Shown here: positions 21,389 through 32,063 of the stretch, piece by piece | Layout: every line of letters starts with the position of its first letter | How positions within the stretch are numbered: the first letter of the stretch is position 1 | Assembly: GCA_033060915.1 (NCBI GenBank) | Contig: CM065385.1 | Span: 19,604,001 to 19,668,000 of the forward strand | Direction: 5' to 3' | From: Euryodendron excelsum | Taxonomy: Eukaryota > Streptophyta > Magnoliopsida > Ericales > Pentaphylacaceae | DNA length: 64,000 nucleotides | Notes under the pieces: model-generated | Told to the model about the DNA's origin: nothing | What the model saw: only the letters and a program-made list of their open reading frames with translations | Database searches by the model: none | Program-made: the position numbers and the translations under genes

Positions 21389-22930
21389 CAGTGATGCTTT
21401 GTGCCGAGTGATAATAGGATCCTTAGGTGGATGTTGCACTTTCTTGGGAGCAATGTTGACTCAGTGCCAGGTGACTTCTGCAAATAGAAATAAAAAGAAA
21501 AAAAAAAGAAAAAGACAAAAACACAAGTCACAAGTTAGTTTTTGGTTTTTAGAGAACTTTATGCAATGCATGTCCTAAGGTTGCCCTTGCTTGAGGAGGG
21601 AAACTAGTCATGATGTATTGGCTCACTTTTGGAGATAGGGGGTTTGCCCCTGTATGCAAACACCTTACCGTCAGGGAGGAACCTTCAGCCATTCATGCAT
21701 TCATTCATAAAAATAAAGAAGTACATTAAATTCTGGGTTTGAAATTCAATAGAATTGAAATACATTTTAATAGGGGGATGGGGAACATTTTCCTTTGGAC
21801 TTCCACCTATCTACTTTTACAAAGGGAGATCCTAAACTACTCTTGAGTCTTCGGATTCGCCTTCCTTGGATTTGATGTCGAGGAGGTCACTGAGAGACCT
21901 TGTTGATTGATTGCCCCTTGTCTTCTTAGCAACCTTATCTCCGTGAGCATAGAGGAATTGGGGCCCCTCTTATGGAATGAATCAAGATGCATGCAATGAG
22001 TCCTTAGGGTTACGTGGGAACCCTTAGGGTTTGGGTAGGTTTAATGCAAGGGAGAGTAACGTTGGTGTCACTCTCAATGGGTTGATCATATGCATGAGAA
22101 TGCAGTGACTTGAGTTACTTGGAACTCTTGTCTTGACATGGAATATTGAATGCATGAACGTGAATGTGCAAAAAGTATAAAGAGAAAAGGTACAATTGAG
22201 ATAAACATGCATGCATGAACAATTAGACAGGCATTATAACAGTATAAATACAAGTATTATAACAGCAGGTATAAATGAAAGTAAGAGCAGTCGCCCTTTC
22301 CTCCGTGATTTTGAAAACGGTGCTCGTGTCCTAAATCCGGCAGAGGTTCGGCAATGCATGGTGTCTATATGAGTATGAGGTTGAGGGTTGACTAATGCGT
22401 CCTAAAAAGGCTCGGTCCCCGGATCTTCAAACCTAGGCCCACTCCCCAAGGTGGTGCCATGATCGGTTGGTGATCTGAGCGGGGGAACCATCAAGAGGCC
22501 GTAGGCGAAGAAACTGACACAACATCTTGCCCACAACCAATGTACCGTTCCCCCTTTCTAACTATAAAGGACATATCAGGGTATGCAAGTATGCAGAATG
22601 CAAGTGCACATGCAGTGTGTGTGTGATTTTTAAAAGTGGAGGAAAGGGCCCAACAACTCCCATTCATCCTGTACATCACATTCATGCAAAGCAGTTAATA
22701 AAATTTAAACATAAAGCGCACCTACAAAACAAAGATGCAAGTGTCAGTATGTGGATGACAAACATAATACAAGATAAGATGAATGAATGCATGTTTGTTC
22801 TTTGAAAACATTTTAGAAATTTAGTTTTGAAAATTTAGAGTGAATAGGATTGAACCAAGTTAATTGAATACTCTACATGGGTAAAGGGTAAAGAGACATG
22901 ACTAACGGCCTAACCCTCTAAATGTCCCTA
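21389..22930 (-). other. 5' leader of element B between primer site and gag
   Basis: No gene is seen. It contains AAAGAAAAAAAAAGAAAAAG near 21490 and scattered ATG-rich text (GCATGCATG). Small reading frames on both strands look random. Packaging signals may lie here but cannot be recognised. Confidence 0.5.
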
Positions 22931-22942
22931 GTGGAGTTGCCA
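22931..22942 (-). other. Primer binding site of element B
   Basis: On the minus strand TGGCAACTCCAC, extending as TAGGGACATT, starts 2 bases after the 5' LTR end (GGGCGCGACA-GC). It resembles the Tat/Ogre-type site reported as complementary to tRNA-Arg; one change (CAACTCC instead of CGACTCC) is seen relative to the motif inside the LTRs. Confidence 0.8.
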
Positions 22943-25900
22943 GCTGTCGCGCCCAGATTTTTCGCACTCGAGAAATACTCACACAAGTGGGAAATATGTT
23001 GTACTCTCTCGTTAGAACTCACCCTCCTAGAAGAATGAGTGCGACTAGGTTTGAATTGAAAAACTGGTTTGAATAAAGGGCTTTTAGAAAAGATTTGGAG
23101 TCGCCACCTAACTTGATTAAGGTGAGTTAGATCACCTAAAAACTAAGAATAATCCGAGGACTACGCTTAGGGTTTTTGGGAAACAATTTTGAAAATATCT
23201 CCCCAAGAGAGGGTTTTTAAGAAAACGGGTTGTTTGACAACCTTTGGAAAATATCTAGCCCTTTTTAGAAAAATAACTCCGTTTTGGTCTTTGAAATCAG
23301 TGATCTAGGTTCGGAGGTTGGTTACGTGTAGGGAAGACGCACTAAGCTATCACCCTACCCCGCCCTTTCGGTACCTACATGTCAATCTACCCTAGATTCA
23401 CCTATGAGAGTCTTCAACTAACTATAGTTCAACCCTATCCATTTTGAAAAATAATGTTTAGAAAACATGATGCATGATATGCAAGTGTAAGGAAAGAGAA
23501 TTGAAAAATAAAAATTGATTTGAAAAGAAATTGATTTGATTTGAAAATAGATTGGAAGCGATGGAATTGAAATTGAAAAGTTTGAGAATTAAAAGTAGAA
23601 ATTTGAAAATAGAAATTTTGAAATTGGAATTTTGAAAATAGATTGGAATTCGAGATTTGAAAAGATTTTGGAAACTGCACCCATGAGGGTGGAATTGAAA
23701 GTTTGAAAAGTGTTGTGACCACACCTATGAAGGTTGCCTACGTATCCTTTTGGGGGAATCAGGTCAGTCGTAGTTCGGACCGGAGTCCGATTGAAAATAG
23801 AAGAGTGGATTTGAAGAAGGAGATTGAATTGGAAATTGAATTTGATTTGAAATTGGAAGAGGAGATTGGAAATTAAAATTAAGAAGATTGGACTTTGATT
23901 TGGAAAGATAGATTTGGACTTGTTTTGAAAAAGAGAAGGTTTGAGGAAACCTAGACTTAGAGAAGATAGAAGACCTAGGAAAGACTCAAGAGTTTAAGAA
24001 AGATTGGATTTAGGAAAGGTTCGAATTAGGAAAGGTTCGATTTAGGAAAGTGTCATTTTTGGAAAGTTTTGAAATTAGGAAAGTTTGGAATTTAAGAAAG
24101 TTTAGAAATTGGAAAGTTTCGAGTTTTCGTAAAAGGAAAGGTTGTCAGATTAGGAAAGTTCCCAAATTAGGAAAGTTTTGAAAATCGGAAAGTTTTGAAT
24201 TTAGAAATGTTTTGAAAAAAAGGGAGGTTTTGAATTTAGAAATGTTTTGTTTTAGGAAAGGTATGAAAAAAAGGAAAGTTTTCAATTTAGGAAATGTTTG
24301 AATTAAGAAAGTTTCAACTTAAGAAAGTCTTAAATTAAGAGAGTTTTGAGTTTAGAAAAGTCTTAGATTTGGAAAGATGTTGAAGTTTTGAAAAGTTTAG
24401 AATTTAGAAAGTTTTTAGGTTTAGAAAGATTTAACTTAAGAAAGTTTCAAATTTAGAAAGTTTTGAATTTGGAAAGATTTGAAATTTAGAAAATTTAAGA
24501 TTTAGAAAGTTTTAGAGTTTTAGAAAATCTTGAGATTAGGAAAGGTTTGAGTTTAGGAAAGATTTGAAAACTTAGGTTTAACAAGTTAAGATTTGAAGAG
24601 AGGGTAGAATTAGGAAAGGGTTGAATTAGGAAAGATTTGAAAGTTGAGTTTTTAAAACTTAGGAAAGATTTTTATGTTCAAGTTTTGGAAAATTAAGGTT
24701 TAGGAAAGTAGAAGTTTAGGAAGGATTTGAATTAGGAAAGAGTTGGATTTTGAAATTTAAGGAAAGGTTTAAAGTTTAGGTTTAGGAAACTTATGGTTTA
24801 GGAAAGAATTGAATTAGGAAGGTATTGAATTAAGAAAGGTTTAGATTAGGAAGGGATTGGATTTGGTTTCTAAAAGAGAAAAGTTGGATTTTGTTTCCAA
24901 AAACGGAGGACGGGATCTAGTTTCCTAAACGGGGAGATTGGATTCGGTTTCCTAAAGGGAAGGTAAGATTTGGTAAGGATTTGAAAAGGGAGATTCTAGA
25001 AACCATAGTTTTGAAAAATTATAGTTTTGACGTAGAAAAGAAGTTTTGGAAACATGTATAGTTTGGATGTGAACACTAGAGGTTTTGGAAACCTAGGTTT
25101 GGGGCAAAGTTTGAAAACCATGTTTTTGGAAAGAAAATTAGGGTTTTCTAATTGTGGGCTCTAGGGCTTGACCTGGGCTCTAAGGAAAGAGTTTTTGGAA
25201 AGTGCATTTTTGGAAATGAAGGCTTTCTAGAAGGGAATCCTAGGAAGGAGTTTTTGGAAAGTGAATTTGAAGAGGAAGTTTTTGGAAAAAGATTTTAAAG
25301 AGAAGGAGTTTTGGAAAGTGTGTTTTTAGAAACGTAGATTTTGGAAAGAAGATCCTAGAGGAGAGTTTATAGAAGAAAAAATTTGGGAAGAGAGTTTTTA
25401 GAAAGATTTTTGGAGATAGTTTTTAGGAAAGTGAATCTAGGGAGTGTTTTTAGAAAGTGAATTTTGAGGAAAAGATTTTGGAGAGAGAATTTTGAAAAAT
25501 AGATTTTGGAAGGGAGTTTTTGAAAATAATTTTGGAGAGGAGAATTTTGGGAAAGTATGTTGAAAAAGAGATTTTTAGGAAGAGATTTTTGAAGAGAGAG
25601 TTTTTTGGAAAGTATGAAAATGTCTCACTTTCCTAAAGCAATTCTAACCATAAGGGGGCTAGAACCATCTTAAGAAAGTGGTTTTGGAAAATAATAAGAT
25701 TTGAAAATATAGACCAAAAAGGTCACTTTTAATGTAATACTTTCCTAAAGCAACCCTAGCCATGGAAAGGCTAGAATCGCCCTAGAATTGTGGTTTTGAA
25801 AGCATGTTTTTGAAAAAGAGATTTTGATGCAATTTTGAAAACGTTTTGAAAAACAACTTTGAAAACGGTTTTTGGAAGATGCAAGACTATGATATGCACA

Positions 25901-26509
25901 ATGCAATTTGGGGTCGTGAACATACAAGGTTAAGGCTTCACCACATAATCAAGGAGGGCCGGACCCACGTGGTATTTGGTTAGGCTAGAAGAAAGCCCCC
26001 GACACGGTGACTCTCCAATAGCCCAATCCTACACATGGACCAGGAATCCCCTTGTTTCAAGCATGCAAAGAAAGGGGGGGAAAGAGATGGGGGATTAAAA
26101 TAGAGAAAACCCAAGTGGGTTGGAGAGAGAAGAGAGAGGGGGGAAGTGCAGAAAATTAAAGAGAAAGCCTACCGTATGTCTTCTTTATTTTGCCCGCCGT
26201 GCAGTCTTCGGTCTTTAGTCTTTGTCTTGATCTTCGTCTTCAATCCTCAAGAGTTGTCTTCAAGCTTTGGATGGCAACTCTTCAAGTCTTCAAAGGATGG
26301 TTGAAGGCTAGTGTATGAGTGTATGGGGGTGTGTATGAGTGTATAGGAGGCTAGGGTTTGTGTAGGGTGGCTAGGGTTTGTGTATAGTGGCTAGGGTTTT
26401 GGGAAAACCTAGGGAGGCTAGGGTTTTGGAGGTGCTCGAACTCTGTATATCGAAATATAGGATTTTTAGGTTAAGTTTGCTGACCCCTTTCACGTTGAAT
26501 GAGGCTCTC

Positions 26510-26517
26510 TATTTATA
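26510..26517 (-). promoter_or_regulatory. TATA box of the element B 5' LTR
   Basis: Minus strand CTATAAATAGAGAGCC contains TATAAATA, 26 bp after the nearest palindrome centre. It should drive the genomic RNA of element B leftward. Confidence 0.8.
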
Positions 26518-26532
26518 GAAGTTAGACAAACC

Positions 26533-26630
26533 TGGCGCCTGTTGCAGTGGCGCTAGGGCAAACTTTACACTAGCGCCACTAGGAGTGGCGCCAGGCCATT
26601 TCTTGACTTAACGCCACTAGTAGTGGCGCC
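26533..26630. promoter_or_regulatory. Array of three palindromes in the element B 5' LTR promoter
   Basis: Centres at about 26543, 26582 and 26620, spacing 39 and 38 bp. The forms are AGCGCCACT-AGG-AGTGGCGCC (26572-26592), AACGCCACT-AGT-AGTGGCGCC (26610-26630) and one imperfect copy at 26533-26553. Confidence 0.8.
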
Positions 26631-28129
26631 AGCCAATTAGGAAAGGTTTAAGGTCGGCAAGCAACGTATCTTTGACTAGATTTGGGCGCCTGTACTAGTG
26701 ACTACCATGTAATTTTTAGCCTGTCTTCACTAGGAGTGACTCCGGAAAATTCGGGATTGATTTAAAGGAGCCAGGAATGACCCGGAAGGCCGGAAAGGAG
26801 CAGGAACACTTAAAATAGTATCTTGGAGGTATTTGACTTGAAAAATGAAGATAAGGTGGGTCGGAAAGGTTGACCGGGCCTTTAGGGGCAAAACGGTCAA
26901 TCGGAGCGGGAAACTACCGGGGCGAACTCGGATTGTCCCGGAAAAAGACTTGGGATCTGGAAACATTATTTAGAATGTTCCCAGAGGTTGCCGGTTTGAT
27001 TCCCAGAGCCGACGTGGTCGGAAAAGGAGACCGGCCCACTAGGGGCAAAACGGTCATTTTGTACCGGGTTTGCCGGAACTAACTCGGAATGGTCCGGAAA
27101 GGTAAAGGGAGGTTGAGAATACTATAAAAAGTAGTCTCAGGAGGTTACCGGTTTGATACCCAGAGCCGGTGTGGTTGAAAAAGGAAATCGGCCCCCCAAG
27201 GGCAAAATGGTCATTTTGTACCGGGTTGGCCGGAACTGACTCGAAATGGTCCGGAAAGGTAAAGGAAGATTGAGAATACTATAAAAAGTAGTCCCAGGAG
27301 GTTACCGGTTTGATACCCAGAGCCGGTGTGGTTCCTGGGACATTCAGATGCTTAAGGGCAAAATGATCATCTTGACCGGAAAATCTCGGAAAAGGTCCTA
27401 AGGGTAGTCTGGTCATTTTTTACTGAAGTGAGCTAATAGACACGGGTGTTGACCTAGGTTTTGAGTGTTTCCGCCACTCTAACGGTGTGAGTATTTCTGC
27501 TACTCGGACGGGGTTGATGACTTGGGAGTATTTCCGCTACTTGGACGGGGTTGATGATTTGTAAGTATTTCCGCTATTCTAACGGCTTTGTGAGTATTTT
27601 TGCTACTCGGACCGTCTCGAGGAATAAACTGTCTCGAGAGAGGGATTGGAAAGGGGTCTTACTGTCTCCAAAGAGACGTGCCTAGATTGGGACCGTCCCG
27701 AGGAATAAACTGTCTCGAGAGAGGGATTGGAAAGGGGTCTTACCGTCTCCGAAGAGACGTGTCTGGATTGTGAGTGTTTCCGCCACTCTAACGGTTTTGT
27801 GAGTACTTACGCTACTCTAACGGTTTTATGAGTATTTCCGTTACTCTAACGGTTTTGTGAGTAGTTTTGCTAACAATGCCCCTAAGGGCATTTTGGTCAT
27901 TTTGCCTCTATTTGGGCCTGACAGGCCCGCAAAGCGATGGAAAGACAGAATTTGGACCTAGAGAATTGGTTTCGATTGGAATATGCCCAAAATGACTTGA
28001 AAACAAGTCTAGACGGAGTGTAGATTGCCGAGCGGTCAAAAATGGGGTGCTTACATCCACCACACATCTCTATTTAACCCAAGGAACACCCTACGACACT
28101 AAACTCACACGACTCGATAAAATTTCCCT

Positions 28130-28565
28130 AGAGCGTCTCGTAGACGCTTCGCCTGAATTGTCTTTTCCCCCGATTCCATGGTTATAACACACCGTCAGAC
28201 GACTTAAGAAATGAGTAAATCAGGGAATTCTTGAAAGCTCGTCCATAGATCTTTCTATCGATACGGCTCAATTGAATAGACCGCTTTCAAAAGCCCTCCA
28301 TCGCACGGTGCGAAAACTATAACTTTCAGTAACCCCTGGAGCGTCTCGCAGACGCTCCACCAAGGTTGACTTTTCACCGATTCCCTAATCAAAACGCACC
28401 GTCAAATGACTTGAGAAATGCGTAAATTTGGGGATTCCAGAAAGTATTTCCAGAGTACTTTCCATCGGTATGGTCCGATCGAATAGATCGCTTTTCGGAG
28501 GCCTCGATCACACGAAACGAAAATAGCCACTTTCGAACACCCACGGAGCGTATCACAGACGCTCC
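28130..28565 (+). repeat. Tandem repeat of about 208 bp with palindromic cores
   Basis: Palindromes AGAGCGTCT-CGT-AGACGCTTC, GGAGCGTCT-CGC-AGACGCTCC and GGAGCGTAT-CAC-AGACGCTCC are centred at 28140, 28348 and 28555. The text between them is repeated as well (for example ACACCGTCAGACGACTT against GCACCGTCAAATGACTT). Confidence 0.85.
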
Positions 28566-28872
28566 GCGTATGTGTTCTTTTTGGCACACTTCCCAAGACG
28601 ATATCACTCACCTCCAAACATAATTTAAACTTTTCAAAAACATGAAAGTTCATCGAAAGCACTAGGAGAACATCCCAGGTGCGACCGGTTCCCCCAGAAC
28701 CTTCCTGATTGACTCAATTACCGAGGCAAAGTTTAGACGAACCTTCTCGGTGATGGAGTGTATGCTACATACGCTCAAATTTTGATCAGATTGACTGACT
28801 TTCGATCAACGGTCGAGATTTAACCAGTACACAGGGTGCCACGTGTTATTCTGGCAATGGAACAATACCTGG

Positions 28873-28924
28873 GCATGTCTTACATGAGCAAGGCCAAAAT
28901 TTGCCATGTGCATGTAGCACATGC
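28873..28924. promoter_or_regulatory. Palindromes before the TATA box of the element A LTR
   Basis: GCATGT-AGC-ACATGC (28910-28924) is perfect; an imperfect copy is centred near 28880, about 37 bp upstream. Both are followed by GCAAGG, as is the middle palindrome at the PMD promoter of the same element (8436-8454). Confidence 0.75.
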
Positions 28925-28946
28925 GCAAGGTCTGTTGCAGATTGCC

Positions 28947-28954
28947 TATAAATA
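28947..28954 (+). promoter_or_regulatory. TATA box of the element A LTR
   Basis: GCCTATAAATAGAGGCC contains TATAAATA, 30 bp after the last palindrome centre. Confidence 0.75.
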
Positions 28955-30334
28955 GAGGCCTCCCCCCTTGCATATTCCAGGTCCGAAATTGATATGAAAC
29001 TCTGCTGAAATCACTCCAGAAACTCGAATCTCTACATATATTCCTCCTCTCCAACACTTAGGTTAGATTCTACCCCTCCTAAGCCTATACACTCCACATA
29101 CAAGGCCTCATACACACTTACACACTCCACTCTAGCCTCTCAAGCCCTCTTGAAGTCACTTCAGCTCCAATCAAGACATCCATTAAAGACTACAAGAGTG
29201 TTTAAGACAAAAGGTGGTATTCCTTTTACATTTATGCTCTCCCCCACTCTTCTCTTCTCCCTCCTAGTCTACTTAGGCTATTCTCTATTTTACTCCCCAT
29301 CTTCAACCCCCATTTCTTGCATGCTTGAGCCAAGAGGGCTCCTAGATCATGCCTAGAAGAAAGCAAGTGAGAGCCACTGTGTAGTGTGTAGGGGTACCTC
29401 TCGCTAGCCTACTTTAAGATGGTATGGCCTAAGAGCCCCTTGTTTATGTGGTGAAGCCTAAAAGCCTTGTATGTAAATCATGACCCCTTGTATATCATTA
29501 TTGTGATCATGTCTTGTATGCTTGGCTTCATTTTATGTTTATTGCACCATCCCACAATGCTTGCATTGCTCTTAATTTCATGACATTTCCAAGTTCTACA
29601 TGTCCTTTAAAAATTGTTCCAAGAGTTGGCCCCTTGAAGCTTAGGATGAGACTTTAGGAGTCATGCCCTAGAAAATCCCTGTCAACCTCCTAATTCATGC
29701 TTTTGCATCATTGCATTTCAATTCGCATAAAAGTTGCCTTCAAACTCTCTAATTTTCAAGGTTTCCATTCTCTCAAAGTTAGTGGTTAAAATGGCTCCAT
29801 GGAACCCTCTCTTCAGTGGTCTCCCTTTACATTGGCCATAGGAGCCTTAAATTGTTAGAATGGTTCCCTTTTCTCTTTATGATTGCCTAAAAATGATGTT
29901 CAAGTTCTTTAATTTCTATGGTTCCTATTCTCTCAAGTTTAGTGGTTGGAATGGCCCCGTGGAACCCTCTCTTGAGTGGTCTCCCTTTTGTTGGCCATAT
30001 TTCTCTTGATAGAATGGTTCCCTTGAAAAATGGTTTTCAAAATTCTTCTCCAAAGATGATTTCAAAAATGCATTCTCTCCATCTTTGCATCAAAAATGAT
30101 TCTCCAAAAATTACTATCATTATGTTGAATTACTCTTGCCAAAATATTGGTTATAATAGCCATAAGGAAACCTTCCTTGGAATGGTCTCCAATCACCAAT
30201 CATATAAACCATACTCTTGGCTAGAGTCAAAATTTTCATAAAGATTGCCAACCAAAGTCCATTGCATATCATTCTTTGTTTTCAAAACTCTTTCCAAGAA
30301 TGCATCGAAACAACTTCCAAGACCATCCTCCAAT

Positions 30335-30640
30335 CTAACTCTAGGTTAACTTGACCCTAGTTACCTAACCCTAGGTTAACTTGACTCTAGTTACCAAACC
30401 CTAGGTTAACTTGACCCTAGTTACCTAACTCTAGGTTAACTTGACCCTAGTTACCACACCTTAGGTTAACTTGACCCTAGTTACCTAACCCTAGGTTAAC
30501 TTGACCCTAGTTGCCTAACCTTAGGTTAACTTGACCCTAGTTACCGAACCCTGGTTAACTTGACCCTAGTTGCCTAACCCTAGGTTAACTTGACCCTAGT
30601 TACCTAACTCTAGGTTAACTTGACCCTAGTTGACCAACCC
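30335..30640 (+). repeat. 30-bp minisatellite, about ten units, in the element A LTR
   Basis: The unit CTAGGTTAACTTGACCCTAG plus TTACCTAACC recurs exactly every 30 bases with few changes; one unit near 30550 is shortened by two bases. It is absent from the other LTR subfamily. Confidence 0.95.
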
Positions 30641-32063
30641 TACGCCAACCCTATTTTGGTTAATACACTTCAAGGTTCCAACTCTTGAACCCCCTTTTTC
30701 AAATGATCATTCAAACTTTCCAATTATCCTCCTAACCTATTCTCCCAAAACCTCCTATTCTCTTGATTTCAAAAACCCAACTCCATACACTCTTCTAATG
30801 TTCCTACACTCCATCTTTAAGGCATTTCCAAAAATACTTTCAAAAGGTCACAAACCTAAGGTATTCCTAGCCCTCTCATGGTTAGGGATTCCAAGGACAA
30901 GTGATAAATCAAGAACAATCTCTAAGGTTGTTCGTATTAGAATTTCAAACACTTAGCCATTTTCAAAAACCATTTTCAAAAAAACTAATTCATCAAAACA
31001 CTCCAAAGTCATGCCTCAAAGGTTTTCAAAACAAGACTTCAAAAACACTTTTAAGTTCTCTTGAGTCGTGCCAAAGCATTTTTTCAAAACTCCCCCTAAA
31101 GTTGATCCAAAAACATTTTCAAAACACTCCACCATCCAGTTTCAAGTCAAAACTTTGAAGACCTCAAAGTGTCTTAAACTCTTCCAAGACTACAAAGTGT
31201 CTTCAACTTTTCCAAAGACCTCAAAGTGTCTGAAACTTATCCAAAGACCTCAAACTGTCTTAAACTCCTTCAAAGACCCAAAGTGTCTTCTAACCTTTCA
31301 AAGGCTCTAATGCGCCTATCTTCTATTGGGCTCTTGCCCGAACTACGAATGACCTGATTCTGGCCAAATGAGATACGTAGGCAACCTAAAATAGTGCAGT
31401 CATAACTTTTATTTCAACTCCAATCCCTTTTATAAAGATTCCAGTCAATTCAAAGTTTCTACTCCAAACTCTTTCTAAACCTCCATTATTTTCAAACTTT
31501 CTCCAAAAACTTGCATTATGCATCATCCATCCATCCAAAAAGTGATGACTAAACCCCATTTTTATAAAGTGGATATAAAGTGGACCATGGTAATCTATTA
31601 TTCTAGTGAGTGAACAAAGGGTGATTAGACATGTAGGTACCGAAAGGGCGGGGTAGGGTGATGATCTTAGGATATCTTCCCTACACGTAACCAACCCCCG
31701 AATCTTAGATTTCTGTTTTCGAAAGACCAAAATGGAGTTATTTTTAAAAAAGGGCTTAAACATTTCAAAAGGTTTCCAAACAACCTATTTTCTTAAAAAC
31801 GCTCTCTTGAGGGAGTTTTTCAAAACCTTTTCCAGGAAACCCTAAGTTTAATCTTTGGCTTAACACTTAGTTTTAGGTGTCCTAACTCACCTTAATGAAG
31901 TTAGGTGGCGACTCCCTATTTTTCTAAAAAGCCCTTAGTCAAACCAATTTTCAAACCTAGTCGCACTTGTCCTTCTAAAAGGATGAGTTCTAGTGACAGA
32001 GTTCTGTGCTTTAGGGTTTCTAAGCCGAAAGGACCTTGGATATCCAAAAACCGGGGCGCGACA

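Larger units (their letters stand above)
9602..28055 (-). mobile_element. Element B: non-autonomous Tat/Ogre-like LTR retrotransposon, 18.5 kb
   Basis: Both ends read TGTAAGCACCCC inward from the right LTR and GGGCGCGACA at the other LTR end. Flanking bases TCCAT (9597-9601) and TCCAC (28056-28060) are a 5-bp target duplication with one change. Transcription runs leftward: 5' LTR 22945-28055, primer site 22931-22942, gag 21388-19382, non-coding 19381-17363, antisense PMD gene 17362-14391, polypurine tract 14190-14205, 3' LTR 9602-14189. No protease, reverse transcriptase, RNase H or integrase motif is present, so mobility would depend on a helper. The lineage call is based on the primer site TGGCAACTCCACTAGGGAC, which is like the tRNA-Arg type reported for Ogre, the very long LTRs and the gag C-terminal motif. 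Confidence 0.9.
22945..28055 (-). repeat. 5' LTR of element B (5.1 kb)
   Basis: Reads TGTAAGCACCCCATTTTTGACC at its start (28055 leftward) and GGGCGCGACA at its end (22945). It has U3 subrepeats (26870-27870), three palindromes (26533-26630), TATA box (26510-26517), telo-box leader (26340-26440), low-complexity tract (23810-25610) and the conserved hairpin block near 23095-23140. Confidence 0.95.
1..32063 (+). mobile_element. Element A: Tat/Ogre-like LTR retrotransposon, 3' part, with nested insertions
   Basis: This is the 3' portion of a large Ty3/gypsy element whose 5' half lies outside the window. What is seen: an antisense PMD gene (1-6395), about 2.3 kb of 5' intron, UTR and promoter of that gene, then an LTR that starts at 8721 with CATAAGCACCCG (the relatives in this window start TGTAAGCACCCC) and ends at 32063 with GGGGCGCGACA. 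The LTR is split by element B. The bases before 8721 contain a weak purine run (AAGAGG) where a polypurine tract is expected. The base after 32063 falls inside a MULE gene, which therefore is the insertion target. The layout matches element B, where both LTRs, primer site and gag are visible. The target duplication cannot be tested because the left LTR is not in the window. Assignment to the Tat/Ogre lineage rests on this similarity. Confidence 0.65.
28061..32063 (+). mobile_element. 3' LTR of element A, right part
   Basis: Continues the LTR interrupted at 9601. It holds a 208-bp tandem repeat (28130-28565), palindromes and TATA box (28873-28954), a 30-bp tandem repeat (30335-30640), low-complexity T/C-rich text, the conserved hairpin and primer-site-like block (31876-31917), and the end GGGGCGCGACA at 32063. 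Its 3' end matches the solo LTR end in order and content but with many substitutions, so it is an older, distinct subfamily. Confidence 0.85.

Noticed and set aside
30335..30640. Regular 30-bp repeats as a CRISPR array
   Set aside because: Units are directly adjacent with no unique spacers and lie in a plant LTR; it is a minisatellite.
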